Below are positions 24,532-33,905 of a stretch of DNA of 64,000 nt, one piece after another. Within the stretch, counting starts at the first letter, position 1. Each line of letters begins with the position of its first letter. Below the pieces are notes generated by a model. That model was given only the letters and a program-made list of their open reading frames with translations. It did not search any database and was not told where the DNA came from. Source of the DNA: CAVPTL01 sp963727235 (GTDB taxonomy: Bacteria > Actinomycetota > Thermoleophilia > Gaiellales > JAICJC01); assembly GCA_963727235.1 (NCBI GenBank), contig CAVSFZ010000022.1, positions 119,390 to 183,389 of the forward strand, read 5' to 3'. Both the position numbers and the translations under genes were made by a program.

Positions 24532-25532
24532 TTCGTGGACGCCTCGACCAGGCTCGCCGCGTGCTTCAGCGCAGGGCTCGCGGCCGGATGCCGCCCGACC
24601 CGCACCGCCAGGTCGGGAGCTACCGCCGAAACCGCCTCCGCAGCCGCCAGCGCAACGTCGTGCTCGTCGTGCTGGGCGACGCGGATCAGCGCCGTCGCCA
24701 CCGAACGATCGCCCACCACGGCCAGCGCGGTCGCCGCAGCCGCCCGGACAGCCGCGTCAGCGTCGCCGAGCATGCCTGCGAGGTGCGGCGCATGCGTCTC
24801 GTCGCCGAGCCGGCCCACCGCCAGGCAGGCGCGGGCACGCACGGCGGCAGCCGGGCTTGCCAGCGAGGCCTGCAGCTCGGGCGCATCCTTGCTCGACCCC
24901 AGCCGGCCAAGCAGGTCAACGCCGATCCCGACCCGGATGGGATCGTCCACGGCGACCAGCGCGCGCACCACCGGAAGCGCCGCGGGCCCGATCGCCAGCA
25001 GCGATGCGGTGGCCACCGCCCGCGGCACCGCACCCGCCACCAGTGCCTCGGCCAGCGGCTCGGCCGCCTCCCGCGATCGCAACCGACCGAGGCTGCGGGC
25101 GGCCGCCAGCCGCACCTCGGGGTGCCCGTCACCCAATCTCTCGATCAGTGCCGGCTCGGCCCGTGCATGGCACATGTCGCCGAGCGATGCCGCCTGCGCC
25201 GCCCGCACCGGCCATCGGCGATCACCCAGCCCGGCGATGGCGCGGTCGAGCTCACCCGTGGACAGAAAGTAGTCGGCGATCGCCTGCCTCGACTCGCCGG
25301 TGATGGTCGGGGCCATCCCGGTGAGGAGCTCGTTCAATGCCGGTGCATCGTCAGCGCGCGGCAGCACCGCGTCGCCGTCCAGCAGCCCCAGGGCGAACGG
25401 CTCGACCCGTTCCAGCGCCCGCCTGCGGCGGCCCAGCCGGCGAGCCTCACGGCGGTGGCGCCAGGTCAGCAGGCGGGCGTAGCCGAGCATGATCGCAAGC
25501 AGCACGCAGACAGCAACGACAGGGGGAGTCAT
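24528..25532 (-). CDS. membrane-anchored HEAT-repeat protein
   Basis: A protein of about 334 residues with one N-terminal TM helix (VVAVCVLLAIMLGYARLL), a basic juxtamembrane stretch and about seven HEAT/PBS-lyase-like repeats from residue 100 on (for example HPEVRLAAARSLGRLRS and DAAVRAAAATALAVVGD). These solenoids mediate protein-protein contacts. It sits between two paralogous GT2 genes and overlaps the downstream one by 4 bp, so it may be a partner or scaffold for the synthases. ATG 25532 is preferred to the GTG at 25538. Confidence 0.75.
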   Translation of the reverse strand: MTPPVVAVCVLLAIMLGYARLLTWRHRREARRLGRRRRALERVEPFALGLLDGDAVLPRADDAPALNELLTGMAPTITGESRQAIADYFLSTGELDRAIAGLGDRRWPVRAAQAASLGDMCHARAEPALIERLGDGHPEVRLAAARSLGRLRSREAAEPLAEALVAGAVPRAVATASLLAIGPAALPVVRALVAVDDPIRVGIGVDLLGRLGSSKDAPELQASLASPAAAVRARACLAVGRLGDETHAPHLAGMLGDADAAVRAAAATALAVVGDRSVATALIRVAQHDEHDVALAAAEAVSAVAPDLAVRVGRHPAASPALKHAASLVEASTK

Positions 25533-25567
25533 CGACACGGTGATCGACTCTCACCACACCAAATCAA

Positions 25568-26971
25568 CTACCTCGGCGGAGTGAATCCCTGCCGCGGCAT
25601 CGCGCCCCAACCCTGCTTACGCCGAACGAGATCCACCATCCCCATCAGCCGGTAGAGGTCAACCAGCTGGCGGAAGGCGACGGTTTCCAGCACCGCCAGC
25701 ATCAGCATCCAGCCGAGGTCGCGCGCGCCGTTGTAGTACCGATAGCCCCGCTCCTCGAGCGAGCACGCCGCGAGGGTGACGAGAGTGCCGAACACCGCTT
25801 GGCACACAATCCATCCCAGCACCAGCTGAGGATCGATCATTCCCAGCGCCAGGCCGACGGGGAAGCTGATCCAGGCGGCGGTGACGAACACCGGCCCGAG
25901 GAACTCGAACACCAGCATGTACGGCAGGCCGATCATCCCGACCACGCCGTAGCGCGGTCGCAGCATCATGCCGCGGTGGCTCCACAGCGACTGCCACAGT
26001 CCACGGTGCCAGCGGCGCCGCTGACGGCCCAGCGAGCGGGCATCTGCGGGCACCTCGGTCCAGCACACGGGGTCGGGGTTGTACACGATCCGGTACGGGC
26101 AACCGTGATCGCGCATGCGGTGGTGCAGCCGCAGGGTCAGTTCCAGGTCCTCGCCGACGGTGTCCACGCAGTACCCGCCGACCCGCTGCAGCAGCTCGCG
26201 GGGGAAGAGGCCGAAGGCGCCCGACACGATCATGACCGCCCCCAGACGGTCCCAGCCGGTGCGTCCGAGCAGAAATGCACGTAGGTACTCGACCAGCTGG
26301 CAGCCGGCCAACATCCCCGCCGGCACCCGCGCCTCGACCAGCCGTCCGGCCTCGATCCGGCATGAGTTGGCAACCCGCACGGTGCCGCCGACGGCCACGA
26401 CGCGACCGGGATCCTCCAGGAACGGGCGCACCATCATGATCAGTGCGCCCGGGTCGAGGATCGTGTCGGCGTCGGTCACGCACACGAACGGATGGCGGGC
26501 GTGGTCGATCCCGCAGTTGAGCGCATCGGCGCGGCCTCCGTTCTGTTTTCGCACCAGCGTGATCTCGTTGGTGCCCGGCGACTGCCACACCTCGTGCACA
26601 GGGGCATACGTCAGCACGTCTCGGGCCGCGTGTGACACCTGCACCAGCCCGTGGGCGTCGATCACCAGCGCAGCGGTGGCGTCCTGTGACCCGTCGTCGA
26701 CCACCACCACCTCGAAGCGGGGATACCGCTGGGCGAGCAGCGAGCGGAGCGACTCCAGCACCACCCGCTGCTCGTTGAAGGCCGGCACCACGATCGAGAT
26801 TCCCGGTGTCATCGGCGATGTGAACACCTCTTCGAACCATGCCCAACGGCGTGCCCGTATGTGCTGCGTGATGCCGGTACGTGCGAACGGCCACAGGATC
26901 ACATACGACAGGTTGAGACCGAGGGCGTACAGCGTTGAGATCGCACCGACCGCGGTCAGCACGTGCTTCAT
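25568..26971 (-). CDS. membrane processive glycosyltransferase, GT2 family (copy 2)
   Basis: A 467-residue paralogue of the copy-1 enzyme with the same order: N-terminal TM helix, ISIVVPAFNEQ, VVVVDDGSQDAT, VTDADTILD, VGEDLELTLRLHH, GRQRRRWHRG and three or four C-terminal TM helices. Long segments are identical between the two (such as RPRYGVVGMIGLPYMLVFEF), which shows duplication. Divergence is concentrated in the region between the first GT motif and the DxD and at the C-terminus, compatible with different acceptor specificity. It is the first gene of the GT2-HEAT-GT2 unit. Confidence 0.85.
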   Translation of the reverse strand: MKHVLTAVGAISTLYALGLNLSYVILWPFARTGITQHIRARRWAWFEEVFTSPMTPGISIVVPAFNEQRVVLESLRSLLAQRYPRFEVVVVDDGSQDATAALVIDAHGLVQVSHAARDVLTYAPVHEVWQSPGTNEITLVRKQNGGRADALNCGIDHARHPFVCVTDADTILDPGALIMMVRPFLEDPGRVVAVGGTVRVANSCRIEAGRLVEARVPAGMLAGCQLVEYLRAFLLGRTGWDRLGAVMIVSGAFGLFPRELLQRVGGYCVDTVGEDLELTLRLHHRMRDHGCPYRIVYNPDPVCWTEVPADARSLGRQRRRWHRGLWQSLWSHRGMMLRPRYGVVGMIGLPYMLVFEFLGPVFVTAAWISFPVGLALGMIDPQLVLGWIVCQAVFGTLVTLAACSLEERGYRYYNGARDLGWMLMLAVLETVAFRQLVDLYRLMGMVDLVRRKQGWGAMPRQGFTPPR

Positions 26972-27095
26972 GTCCTGTCACACCGACCCGGCAGGGTGAC
27001 GGGCTGAGACATCCATTCACATCATCGGCCGGCGCTGCCTGGAATCAACGACGGTGTGGCCGCTCTGGTTTACTTAGCGTTCAACCAGAGTCCAA

Positions 27096-29168
27096 ATGCC
27101 GCCTCCCACTCCATCCACCTCCTCCAGCCCCGGTGCCGGCGAGTACGCCGAGCCGGTGGTCTGGAAGCCGCAACGACCTCGCTTCCACCTTGTCCCGGTG
27201 CTGCTCTCATGGATCGGCTCGGCGGTGGGCCTCTTGGTGGCGGCCTACATCGTTCCCGGCGACAGCGTCAACGGCTTCCTGGGCGCAATGCTGGTTGCCG
27301 CACTGGTGGCGATCCTGAACGCGATCGCACCGCCGATCATCGCCGCCATCCGGCTGCCGTACACCGTCGGGCTGGGCTTCATCCTGGTACTCGCTTTGGA
27401 CGCGCTGATGCTGCAGGCTGCGTCGGCGATCGCACCCGGCGCGATCCAGATCGACTCGTTCGGCTGGGCGCTGGTGACAGCGTTGCTGGCGGCGGTGGTG
27501 TCGATGGCGATCGATGTCGTGGTCGGCACCAACGACGACGACGCCTACACGGTGCGGGTCACCCAACGGATCGCGAAACGCTCCGGCGAGCGGGTGCAGA
27601 CGTCCGTGCCCGGCATCATCTATCTCGAGATCGACGGCCTCGCGCTGCCGGTGCTGCGGCGGGCGATGCGTGACGGAAACACGCCCAACATGGCGCGCTG
27701 GCTGGCCGACGGCTCGCACCACCTGGTCGAATGGGAAACCGACCTGTCATCCCAGACCGGTGCCAGCCAGGCCGGGATCCTGCTGGGCTCCAACCACGAC
27801 ATCCCCGCGTTTCGGTGGGTCGAGAAGGAGACCGGGCGGGTGATGACCTGCTCAAAACCCGACGATTGCGCCGAGATCGAGCACCGCCTGGCCACCGGCA
27901 TCGGCCTGCTCACCGACGGCGGCGCCAGCCGGGGCAACCTGCTCTCTGGTGAAGCCGACGAGGTGATCCTGACGGTCAGCCGGATCAGCGCCGAGAAGCA
28001 GGCCAACCCCGGGTATCGGGCGTTCTTTGCCAACGGCTACAACGTCACCCGGTCGGTCGTGCTCTTCGGGTTTGAGGTGGTGCTCGAGATTCTCGCGTCG
28101 AATCGTGCCGCCCGCCGCGATGTGCAGCCCCGCGGGCATCGCGGCGGCATCTACCCGTTCCTGCGGGCCGCTATGTGCGTGATCGTGCGCGACCTGATCG
28201 TGTACGGCGTGCTGACCGACATGATGAAGGGCCGGCCGGCGGTGTATGCCACCTTCTCCAGCTACGACGAGGTCGCCCACCACTCCGGCCTCGAGCGGGC
28301 CGACACCCTGGAGGCGCTGCGCAAGCTGGATCAGCAGTTCGGCAGGATCGACCGCGCCCGCCGGTTCGCCGCCCGTCCGTACAAGATCGTGGTGCTGTCC
28401 GATCACGGCCAGACCCAGGGAGCGACCTTCAAGCAGCGAAACGGATACGGCCTGGCCGACCTGGTGGAACGGTCGCTGGCGCAGGGATCGGCCTCCGATA
28501 TGGCAGGAGGCGATGAGCAGAAGGCGATGGTCGGTCTGGCGATGTCGGAGGCGACCCGCCCCAAGAGCGACGGCAAGGACAAGGACGAGAACGGGTCGGG
28601 CGGCGACGCCATCGTCATGGGCTCGGGAAATCTGGGCCTGGTGTACCTGATGCAGGAGCACCGGCGACTGACGCTGGAAGAGCTGGAGGCGGCACATCCC
28701 CGCCTGATCACCGAGCTGCGAAACCATCCCCACGTCGGCTGGATCCTGGTGCGGTCACAGGAACACGGCGCCATGGTGCTGGGAGGCGACGGTTCGCACC
28801 GGCTGTCCGACGGACACGTCGAGGGCGTGGATCCGCTGGCGCACTTCTCGGCGGGGGCTCCGGCGCATCTGCTGCGCACCGACGGCTTCCCCCACGTGGC
28901 CGACATCATGGTCGGCAGCTTTTACGATCCGGTGATGGACGAGGGCTGTGCGTTCGAGGAGCTGATCTCGTTCCACGGCGGCATCGGCGGCTCACAGACG
29001 CAGCCGTTCATTCTGCATCCGGCGGAGCTCGAGGTACCGGCCGGGCCGATCGTGGGCGCCGCCTCGGTGCACGGCATCCTGCTGGGCTGGCGTCACCTGC
29101 TGCAGCCGCCGGTGGAGGCCGAAGCCGAGGCCGCGGCCGAGGCCGAGGCCGTCCGGCCGCAACAGTAG
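27096..29168 (+). CDS. holin-like membrane domain fused to an alkaline-phosphatase-fold phosphodiesterase
   Basis: A 690-residue protein. Residues about 30-150 carry four hydrophobic segments of the type IV phage-holin-like (PF04020-type) family. Residues about 170-660 are a type I phosphodiesterase/nucleotide pyrophosphatase-like domain of the alkaline phosphatase superfamily: GIIYLEIDGLALPVL (metal Asp), LSSQTGASQAGILLGSN (nucleophile loop), TFSSYDEVAHHSGLE, VVLSDHGQTQG (DH metal pair) and a later SFHGGIGG. The C-terminus is an Ala/Glu repeat. It probably acts on a phosphodiester in the membrane or envelope. The substrate is unknown. Confidence 0.75.
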   Translation: MPPPTPSTSSSPGAGEYAEPVVWKPQRPRFHLVPVLLSWIGSAVGLLVAAYIVPGDSVNGFLGAMLVAALVAILNAIAPPIIAAIRLPYTVGLGFILVLALDALMLQAASAIAPGAIQIDSFGWALVTALLAAVVSMAIDVVVGTNDDDAYTVRVTQRIAKRSGERVQTSVPGIIYLEIDGLALPVLRRAMRDGNTPNMARWLADGSHHLVEWETDLSSQTGASQAGILLGSNHDIPAFRWVEKETGRVMTCSKPDDCAEIEHRLATGIGLLTDGGASRGNLLSGEADEVILTVSRISAEKQANPGYRAFFANGYNVTRSVVLFGFEVVLEILASNRAARRDVQPRGHRGGIYPFLRAAMCVIVRDLIVYGVLTDMMKGRPAVYATFSSYDEVAHHSGLERADTLEALRKLDQQFGRIDRARRFAARPYKIVVLSDHGQTQGATFKQRNGYGLADLVERSLAQGSASDMAGGDEQKAMVGLAMSEATRPKSDGKDKDENGSGGDAIVMGSGNLGLVYLMQEHRRLTLEELEAAHPRLITELRNHPHVGWILVRSQEHGAMVLGGDGSHRLSDGHVEGVDPLAHFSAGAPAHLLRTDGFPHVADIMVGSFYDPVMDEGCAFEELISFHGGIGGSQTQPFILHPAELEVPAGPIVGAASVHGILLGWRHLLQPPVEAEAEAAAEAEAVRPQQ

Positions 29169-29209
29169 TCTCACCCCAATTCGGCGGTTTCCACACTCCG
29201 GGGGGCGAG

Positions 29210-29752
29210 ATGCAGCGTCGGTTGATGATCACAGCGGCCATCCTCATCACGGTTTCGGCCGTGGCGGTGATCGCCGGGGTGGTCTCCTCTGCCCGCGGCG
29301 CCGGCCCGGCGGCGCTGCGACCATGGGGACTGCAGCCCGGCGCAGCCGCCCGGGGCACTCAGGGCATCCACCATCCCGGCACCCTCCTGCTGACCCTCAC
29401 CAGCCAGCAGCAAACCCAGATCGACAACGATCCCTCGGGGACCAGTCAGGGCGATGAGATCATCGTCACGGGGCCGCTGGCTCGTGAAGGCAAACCGGTG
29501 GGTGTGCTGGACGCCCACGGGGTGATGACGATGGTCGGCCAGCAATCCGAGCGGATTCAGTACACGTTCACCGTGTCGCTTCCCGAGGGCCAGATCACCT
29601 CGGTCGGAGTGCTGCGCCTGAGCCGCAACGTCACCGGGTTCCGAGCTGCGGTGGTCGGGGGCACGCTGCGCTACCGCAACGCTCGCGGCCAGGTGTGGCT
29701 GACGTTCGGCCAGAACGGCTCGACCCAGTTCACGTATCAGTTGATCCCGTAA
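29210..29752 (+). CDS. secreted beta-barrel-like protein (allene oxide cyclase/dirigent-like)
   Basis: A 180-residue protein with an N-terminal signal or anchor (MQRRLMITAAILITVSAVAVIAG). It is followed by a beta-rich domain whose later part (GQITSVGVLRLSRN, GGTLRYRNARGQVWLTF) resembles the small AOC/dirigent barrel in pattern. No catalytic residues can be assigned. It is followed 9 bp later by a membrane protein gene in the same direction. Confidence 0.5.
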   Translation: MQRRLMITAAILITVSAVAVIAGVVSSARGAGPAALRPWGLQPGAAARGTQGIHHPGTLLLTLTSQQQTQIDNDPSGTSQGDEIIVTGPLAREGKPVGVLDAHGVMTMVGQQSERIQYTFTVSLPEGQITSVGVLRLSRNVTGFRAAVVGGTLRYRNARGQVWLTFGQNGSTQFTYQLIP

Positions 29753-29761
29753 CCACAGCCG

Positions 29762-30442
29762 ATGCCGCTGCCGGGAGATCAGGAGTTCGAGGCGGTGGTG
29801 GGAGAGTCGCGATGGCCGATGGCCGGCGCGGTGGTGGCGGTGATCGCACTGACCCTGGTGCTGCCCGGCTACATCGAGATCAGCAGCAACATCCGGGTGC
29901 TGCCGGTGTTGGAGGGAGTGCTGCTGATGGTGCTGATCTTTGGCGATCCCGGTCGCATCGACCGTCGTTCCAAGGCGCTGCGGCGGGCGTCTGTGGCGCT
30001 GGTGCTGATCCTGGTGGCCGGAGCGGTGTTGCAGACGATCGTGCTCGCCATCGGCCTCATCAATAACGACAGCACGTTTCGCACGCCGCGGGCACTGCTC
30101 GAGGCCGCAGCGGCGGTGTGGGTGGCAAACAACATCGCTTTCAGCCTGCTCTACTGGGAGATCGACTGCGGTGGGGCGGCCGCGCGGGCACATCGCCTGA
30201 AACCGCACCCCGACTTCGCGTTTCCGCAGCAACTCAGCCCCGAGGTTGCCCCCGACGGCTGGCGCCCCCGGTTCGTGGACTACCTGTACCTGGGGTTCAC
30301 CAACGCCACCGCGTTCAGCCCAACCGACGTGATGCCGTTGACTCCCCGGGCCAAGTTCCCGATGCTGATGCAGTCGCTGGCATCACTGATCCTGCTGGGA
30401 CTGGTGGTCTCCCGAGCGGTCAACGTGCTGGGCGGTTCGTAG
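29762..30442 (+). CDS. multi-spanning membrane protein of unknown function
   Basis: A 226-residue protein with about five hydrophobic helices and the segment YLGFTNATAFSPTDVMPLTPRAK (residues about 179-201). This segment recurs in DUF1345-like or ion-channel-like membrane proteins as a re-entrant-looking loop. No enzymatic motif is seen. It is probably co-transcribed with the preceding secreted protein. Confidence 0.6.
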   Translation: MPLPGDQEFEAVVGESRWPMAGAVVAVIALTLVLPGYIEISSNIRVLPVLEGVLLMVLIFGDPGRIDRRSKALRRASVALVLILVAGAVLQTIVLAIGLINNDSTFRTPRALLEAAAAVWVANNIAFSLLYWEIDCGGAAARAHRLKPHPDFAFPQQLSPEVAPDGWRPRFVDYLYLGFTNATAFSPTDVMPLTPRAKFPMLMQSLASLILLGLVVSRAVNVLGGS

Positions 30443-30446
30443 CGGC

Positions 30447-31334
30447 TCAGCTCGGAGCCCGGGCCGACACGATCCAGGTGGATGCCATCGCAGAGATGGT
30501 GCCGTCCTCGGTGACGTACTGGGAGAGGCCGGCCCGCAGCGCGTCTCGCACCGGCTCGTGCAGGTCGGCGGCGCGATCTCCCTGCAGGCGCAGGATCTCC
30601 CCGCCCGGCCCCAGCGCCATGGTCAGATCGATCGCATGTTCGAGGTCGTTTCCGACGGTGATCGGCAGCTCGCACCGGCGCAGATCGATGTCGGTGAATC
30701 CCGCGTACGACAGGATGTCACTGACCGTGTCGGCGTTCGCCATCGAGAAGGGCCCGGGGCCACAGGTCGGCTCGTCGTAGGTCTCGGGCCGGGCGACCAG
30801 GCTCTCCACGATCTTCTGGGCCTCGTACATCCAGGGGTTGTCCTCCCGCCGCCGCCACACCACCATCACCAGCCGGCCGCCGGGGTTGAGCGCCTGTCGC
30901 ACGTTGCGGAGTGCCGCCACCGGGCTGGCGAAGAACATCGTGCCGAAACGTGAGTAGGCATGATCGAACCGGTCGTCGAAGCGATTCAGCTGCACGTCGG
31001 AGACGAGATAGCGGGCGTTGGTCACGCCTGCCGCGGCGGCCTCGGCCGTGGCGGTCTCGATGAACCGGGGAGCAGCGTCGACGCCCACCGCCTCCCCACC
31101 CGCACCCACCAGCGCCGCGATCTGCAGCGTGGTGTCGCCAAAGCCGCAGCCGACATCGAGGATCTTCTCTCCCGGCTGCGGAGCGAGCACTTCGAGGGCG
31201 GCGTCGCCGTGCACGCCCAACCCGTCGCACAGGATCTTTCGAAACTCAACGAACCGGTCGAACAGCGGACCGTTCCAGGCGTCGATCGCCTCGACGTTCT
31301 CGGGTGCTTCCTGCTCAGTCCTGGCAGCCGTCAC
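30447..31334 (-). CDS. class I SAM-dependent methyltransferase
   Basis: A 295-residue Rossmann-fold methyltransferase. Motif I is LDVGCGFGDTTLQIA, the acidic SAM ribose-binding residue is in AVGVDAAPRFI, and later come YSRFGTMFFASP and LNPGGRLVMVVWR (post-II/III). The C-terminal DLRRCELPITVGNDLEHAIDL part is shared with UbiE/MenG-like and small-molecule methyltransferases. The substrate is not predictable. The GTG at 31334 is preferred over upstream starts because GGAGG lies 5 nt before it. Confidence 0.85.
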   Translation of the reverse strand: MTAARTEQEAPENVEAIDAWNGPLFDRFVEFRKILCDGLGVHGDAALEVLAPQPGEKILDVGCGFGDTTLQIAALVGAGGEAVGVDAAPRFIETATAEAAAAGVTNARYLVSDVQLNRFDDRFDHAYSRFGTMFFASPVAALRNVRQALNPGGRLVMVVWRRREDNPWMYEAQKIVESLVARPETYDEPTCGPGPFSMANADTVSDILSYAGFTDIDLRRCELPITVGNDLEHAIDLTMALGPGGEILRLQGDRAADLHEPVRDALRAGLSQYVTEDGTISAMASTWIVSARAPS

Positions 31335-31437
31335 GCAAACCTCCGGATGTACCTCTCCTGAACGATACCCGCGCACGCCGTGCCGCGTTCCCCAGCAGGG
31401 GCGGACCCAAGAGCCCCGCCGCCGTTGCCCAGCGCCG

Positions 31438-32724
31438 CTACTCGACGATGCGGCTGGTGCCGGAAGCCATATCTGACGCGATCTGCTGGAACACCGCCGT
31501 CAGGTTGGTCGGATCCGGATCGGGGTAGTAATTCCCGGGGCTGGCGATCGCCTGCATGGCCGTCCAGGGCTGCTGGAACGGCACCTCGTTGGCGCCGGTG
31601 TAGTCCTGGCAGGCGATGCCGCCGGACTGGTCGCCATAGAGCACCGTGTAGATCAGAACGCCCTGCGCCTTGTAGGTGGCGGCATCGTTGACAGCCGACT
31701 GGCACGGCTGGATGCAGTGGGGCTTGCTGTCTTTCACCTGCTTGCCGTTGACGGTCTTGGTGACACAGTTCTGGCCGTAGTTGGCCGCACCGTCTGAGAG
31801 CAGCACGATCACCTTCTGCACACCCCGCCCGTGGAGGTTGAGCTCGTTGTAGGCAGCCGTCATGGCATCGGCGTAGTCGGTACCCCCGCCGGGCTTCATA
31901 CAGCTGATGTCGCTGACCAGCGGCGAGGCCGGGATGAGGTTGCCGGAGGCATCCATGTAGGAGTTGGACAGCGGCACCACCGTGTAGGTCGGTGTGGTGC
32001 TGTCGTAGTTGTTGCTGCTGGCGGCGTTACACACGTCGTTGGTGCCGTTGACATCGGGTGGGAGCGTGGTCAGGCCGACGTAGTCGAGACCGGCGTCGAG
32101 ACCCGGGAGGAAGCCGTTGAGCAGCCCGTCCTGGAGGTTCTGCCACTTGTTCTTGCCGTTGGTGGAGCCGCCGCTGGCGGACATTGATCCGGTGCGGTCG
32201 ACGACCAGTTGGATGTCGAGCGGCACCGAGTTACACGGCGAGCAGGCCTTGGCGCTCGCGGAGACATCAATCGTGTTGAATCCCAGCACGCTCAGGAAGT
32301 AGGTGGGCACCGATGCCGACTGCTTTACGCTCACGGTGTTGGCGTTGTTACAGGGCAGGTTGGTGTTCGACGAGTTGCAGCTGGTCGCGACGGTGACGCT
32401 CACACCCACCGCAGGGACTCCCGCGATCGGGTTTCGCCCGCCGGTCGACGACGAGAAGTTCTTGGCCTGATTGATCGCGTTGGCCGTGTTCGGCGGGTAC
32501 TGCAACGTCAGCTGCCCGGCTCCCGCGGCGGCGGCGGCATCGGTGGACGCCTGCAGCGCCTGCTGCACCCGGTAGACGTTGCCGACATCGATCACGAGGC
32601 CGGCGAAGGCGATCACGACCAGCATGAATACCGCGATCAGCGGCAGCACCTGGCCACGTTCGGCGCTCTCCCCAGATATGCGGCCACCACACAGGCGACC
32701 CACCCGCACAAAGTAACGACCCAT
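31438..32724 (-). CDS. TadG-like pilus assembly protein with VWA domain
   Basis: A 428-residue protein. The N-terminal TadE/G-like segment (ERGQVLPLIAVFMLVVIAFAGLVIDVGN, around 22-49) has the classic AxxxV-type TM start and an Ala-rich coil (STDAAAAAGA). A von Willebrand A domain runs from about residue 170, with the MIDAS-like DRTGSMSASGGS and later LLSDGAAN. Several Cys pairs suggest an oxidised extracellular location. TadG proteins belong to Flp/Tad pilus systems, but no other tad gene is in the window, so an independent role is possible. Confidence 0.75.
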   Translation of the reverse strand: MGRYFVRVGRLCGGRISGESAERGQVLPLIAVFMLVVIAFAGLVIDVGNVYRVQQALQASTDAAAAAGAGQLTLQYPPNTANAINQAKNFSSSTGGRNPIAGVPAVGVSVTVATSCNSSNTNLPCNNANTVSVKQSASVPTYFLSVLGFNTIDVSASAKACSPCNSVPLDIQLVVDRTGSMSASGGSTNGKNKWQNLQDGLLNGFLPGLDAGLDYVGLTTLPPDVNGTNDVCNAASSNNYDSTTPTYTVVPLSNSYMDASGNLIPASPLVSDISCMKPGGGTDYADAMTAAYNELNLHGRGVQKVIVLLSDGAANYGQNCVTKTVNGKQVKDSKPHCIQPCQSAVNDAATYKAQGVLIYTVLYGDQSGGIACQDYTGANEVPFQQPWTAMQAIASPGNYYPDPDPTNLTAVFQQIASDMASGTSRIVE

Positions 32725-32780
32725 ACCCGAACGTATAGGGACGAGCGTCCGCTTTCGCGATCACCCTTTCCGGCAGATTC

Positions 32781-33878
32781 TCACGCCGGCCGGGTGAAGC
32801 TAACCGGGCGCACCGCCCGCGCGGGACCGTCGAACGTGACCAGGAACCCGTCTCCCATCGTCTTCACCTCCCGCCCGCTGAAGGCCGATACGTGGGTGCG
32901 CACCATCTGGTCATGACGCTCACGGGTCGACCGCCAGCCGTGATCCCCGACCGCCGCCGTCTGCGCGGTCGAGTTGACGATGTCGGTGAACAACATCGTG
33001 GCCAGCACCCGATCGAACACCGCCTGCCGATCATCCGGTCGGTAGCCGGCGAGGAAGCCACCGACGGCCTCCAGGATCGCAGCAGCAGGCCCATACCACT
33101 GCAGGTCGCCATGGCTTTCGTACGTGATCAACTCCGCCCCGGGAACCATGGCGGCGATGTAGGGCCCGTTCTCCCGCCATCCCGGCGAGTCCGTCGAGTT
33201 GGCGATCACCAGCGTGGGCACCTGGATCGTGGGCAGCACCTGAGCGGTGTTGCTGGTCAGCGACCGCCGCCCCTCCGCGATCAGCGCCATCGGAGTGCAC
33301 GACGCCCGCTGCATGCGAACGAACCAGTCCGCCTCCTCCTCCCCGCCCGCCCGCCGAGCGCTGCCGTTGACGTCCCAGTCCCGTCCCCAGCGGCGCTCGT
33401 AGATATCGAACATCGACTCCCACCAGCGCCGGTCGGGCATCCAGGGCGTGTCCTCTGTCGCGACGCTCGAGACCCACGAGTCGAGCAGGATCAGCGAGCT
33501 GACCCGGTCGGGATGGGCAGCCGCGAATACCTGAGCGATCAAGCCGCATTCCCAGGTCGCCATCACCGCCGCGCGTTCACTGACCACGGCGTCCAGCACG
33601 GCTCCCAGATCGGCCCCCAGGTCTTCCAGCGTGGGCACGTCCGTGGGTGCAAAGCGCTCTGAGCAACCCCACCCGCGGCGGTCGGTGATGATCAGCCGGG
33701 CATGCTCCGCCAGCCCGTTGAGGAATCGCGCCAGGAACGGGCTCTCCCACTGCACGTCCAGGTGCGTGAAATACCCCGGCACATAGAGCAGGTCGATGGG
33801 CCCATCACCCACGACCTGGTAGGCGAGCGAGACCTCACCGTTTATCGCAAAGCCAACCCGCGGCCGTTTGAGTACCAC
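32781..33878 (-). CDS. alpha/beta-hydrolase-adenylate cyclase protein, truncated and degenerate
   Basis: Residues about 20-270 are an alpha/beta-hydrolase fold and about 290-365 are the start of a class III nucleotide cyclase domain (MLFTDIVNSTAQTAAVGD, then VKTMGDGFLVTFDGPARAVR). The cyclase stops right after the second metal Asp and lacks the C-terminal half that carries the transition-state Asn/Arg. In the hydrolase, the nucleophile elbow usually written GxSEGG reads ATWECG, so the Ser is gone. Both activities are therefore doubtful. It may be a remnant or a binding protein. The frame ends in PVSFTRPA with no continuation in other frames. Confidence 0.7.
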   Translation of the reverse strand: MVLKRPRVGFAINGEVSLAYQVVGDGPIDLLYVPGYFTHLDVQWESPFLARFLNGLAEHARLIITDRRGWGCSERFAPTDVPTLEDLGADLGAVLDAVVSERAAVMATWECGLIAQVFAAAHPDRVSSLILLDSWVSSVATEDTPWMPDRRWWESMFDIYERRWGRDWDVNGSARRAGGEEEADWFVRMQRASCTPMALIAEGRRSLTSNTAQVLPTIQVPTLVIANSTDSPGWRENGPYIAAMVPGAELITYESHGDLQWYGPAAAILEAVGGFLAGYRPDDRQAVFDRVLATMLFTDIVNSTAQTAAVGDHGWRSTRERHDQMVRTHVSAFSGREVKTMGDGFLVTFDGPARAVRPVSFTRPA

Positions 33879-33905
33879 GCACCTTCACATCCCCGCCGGG
33901 TGCGG

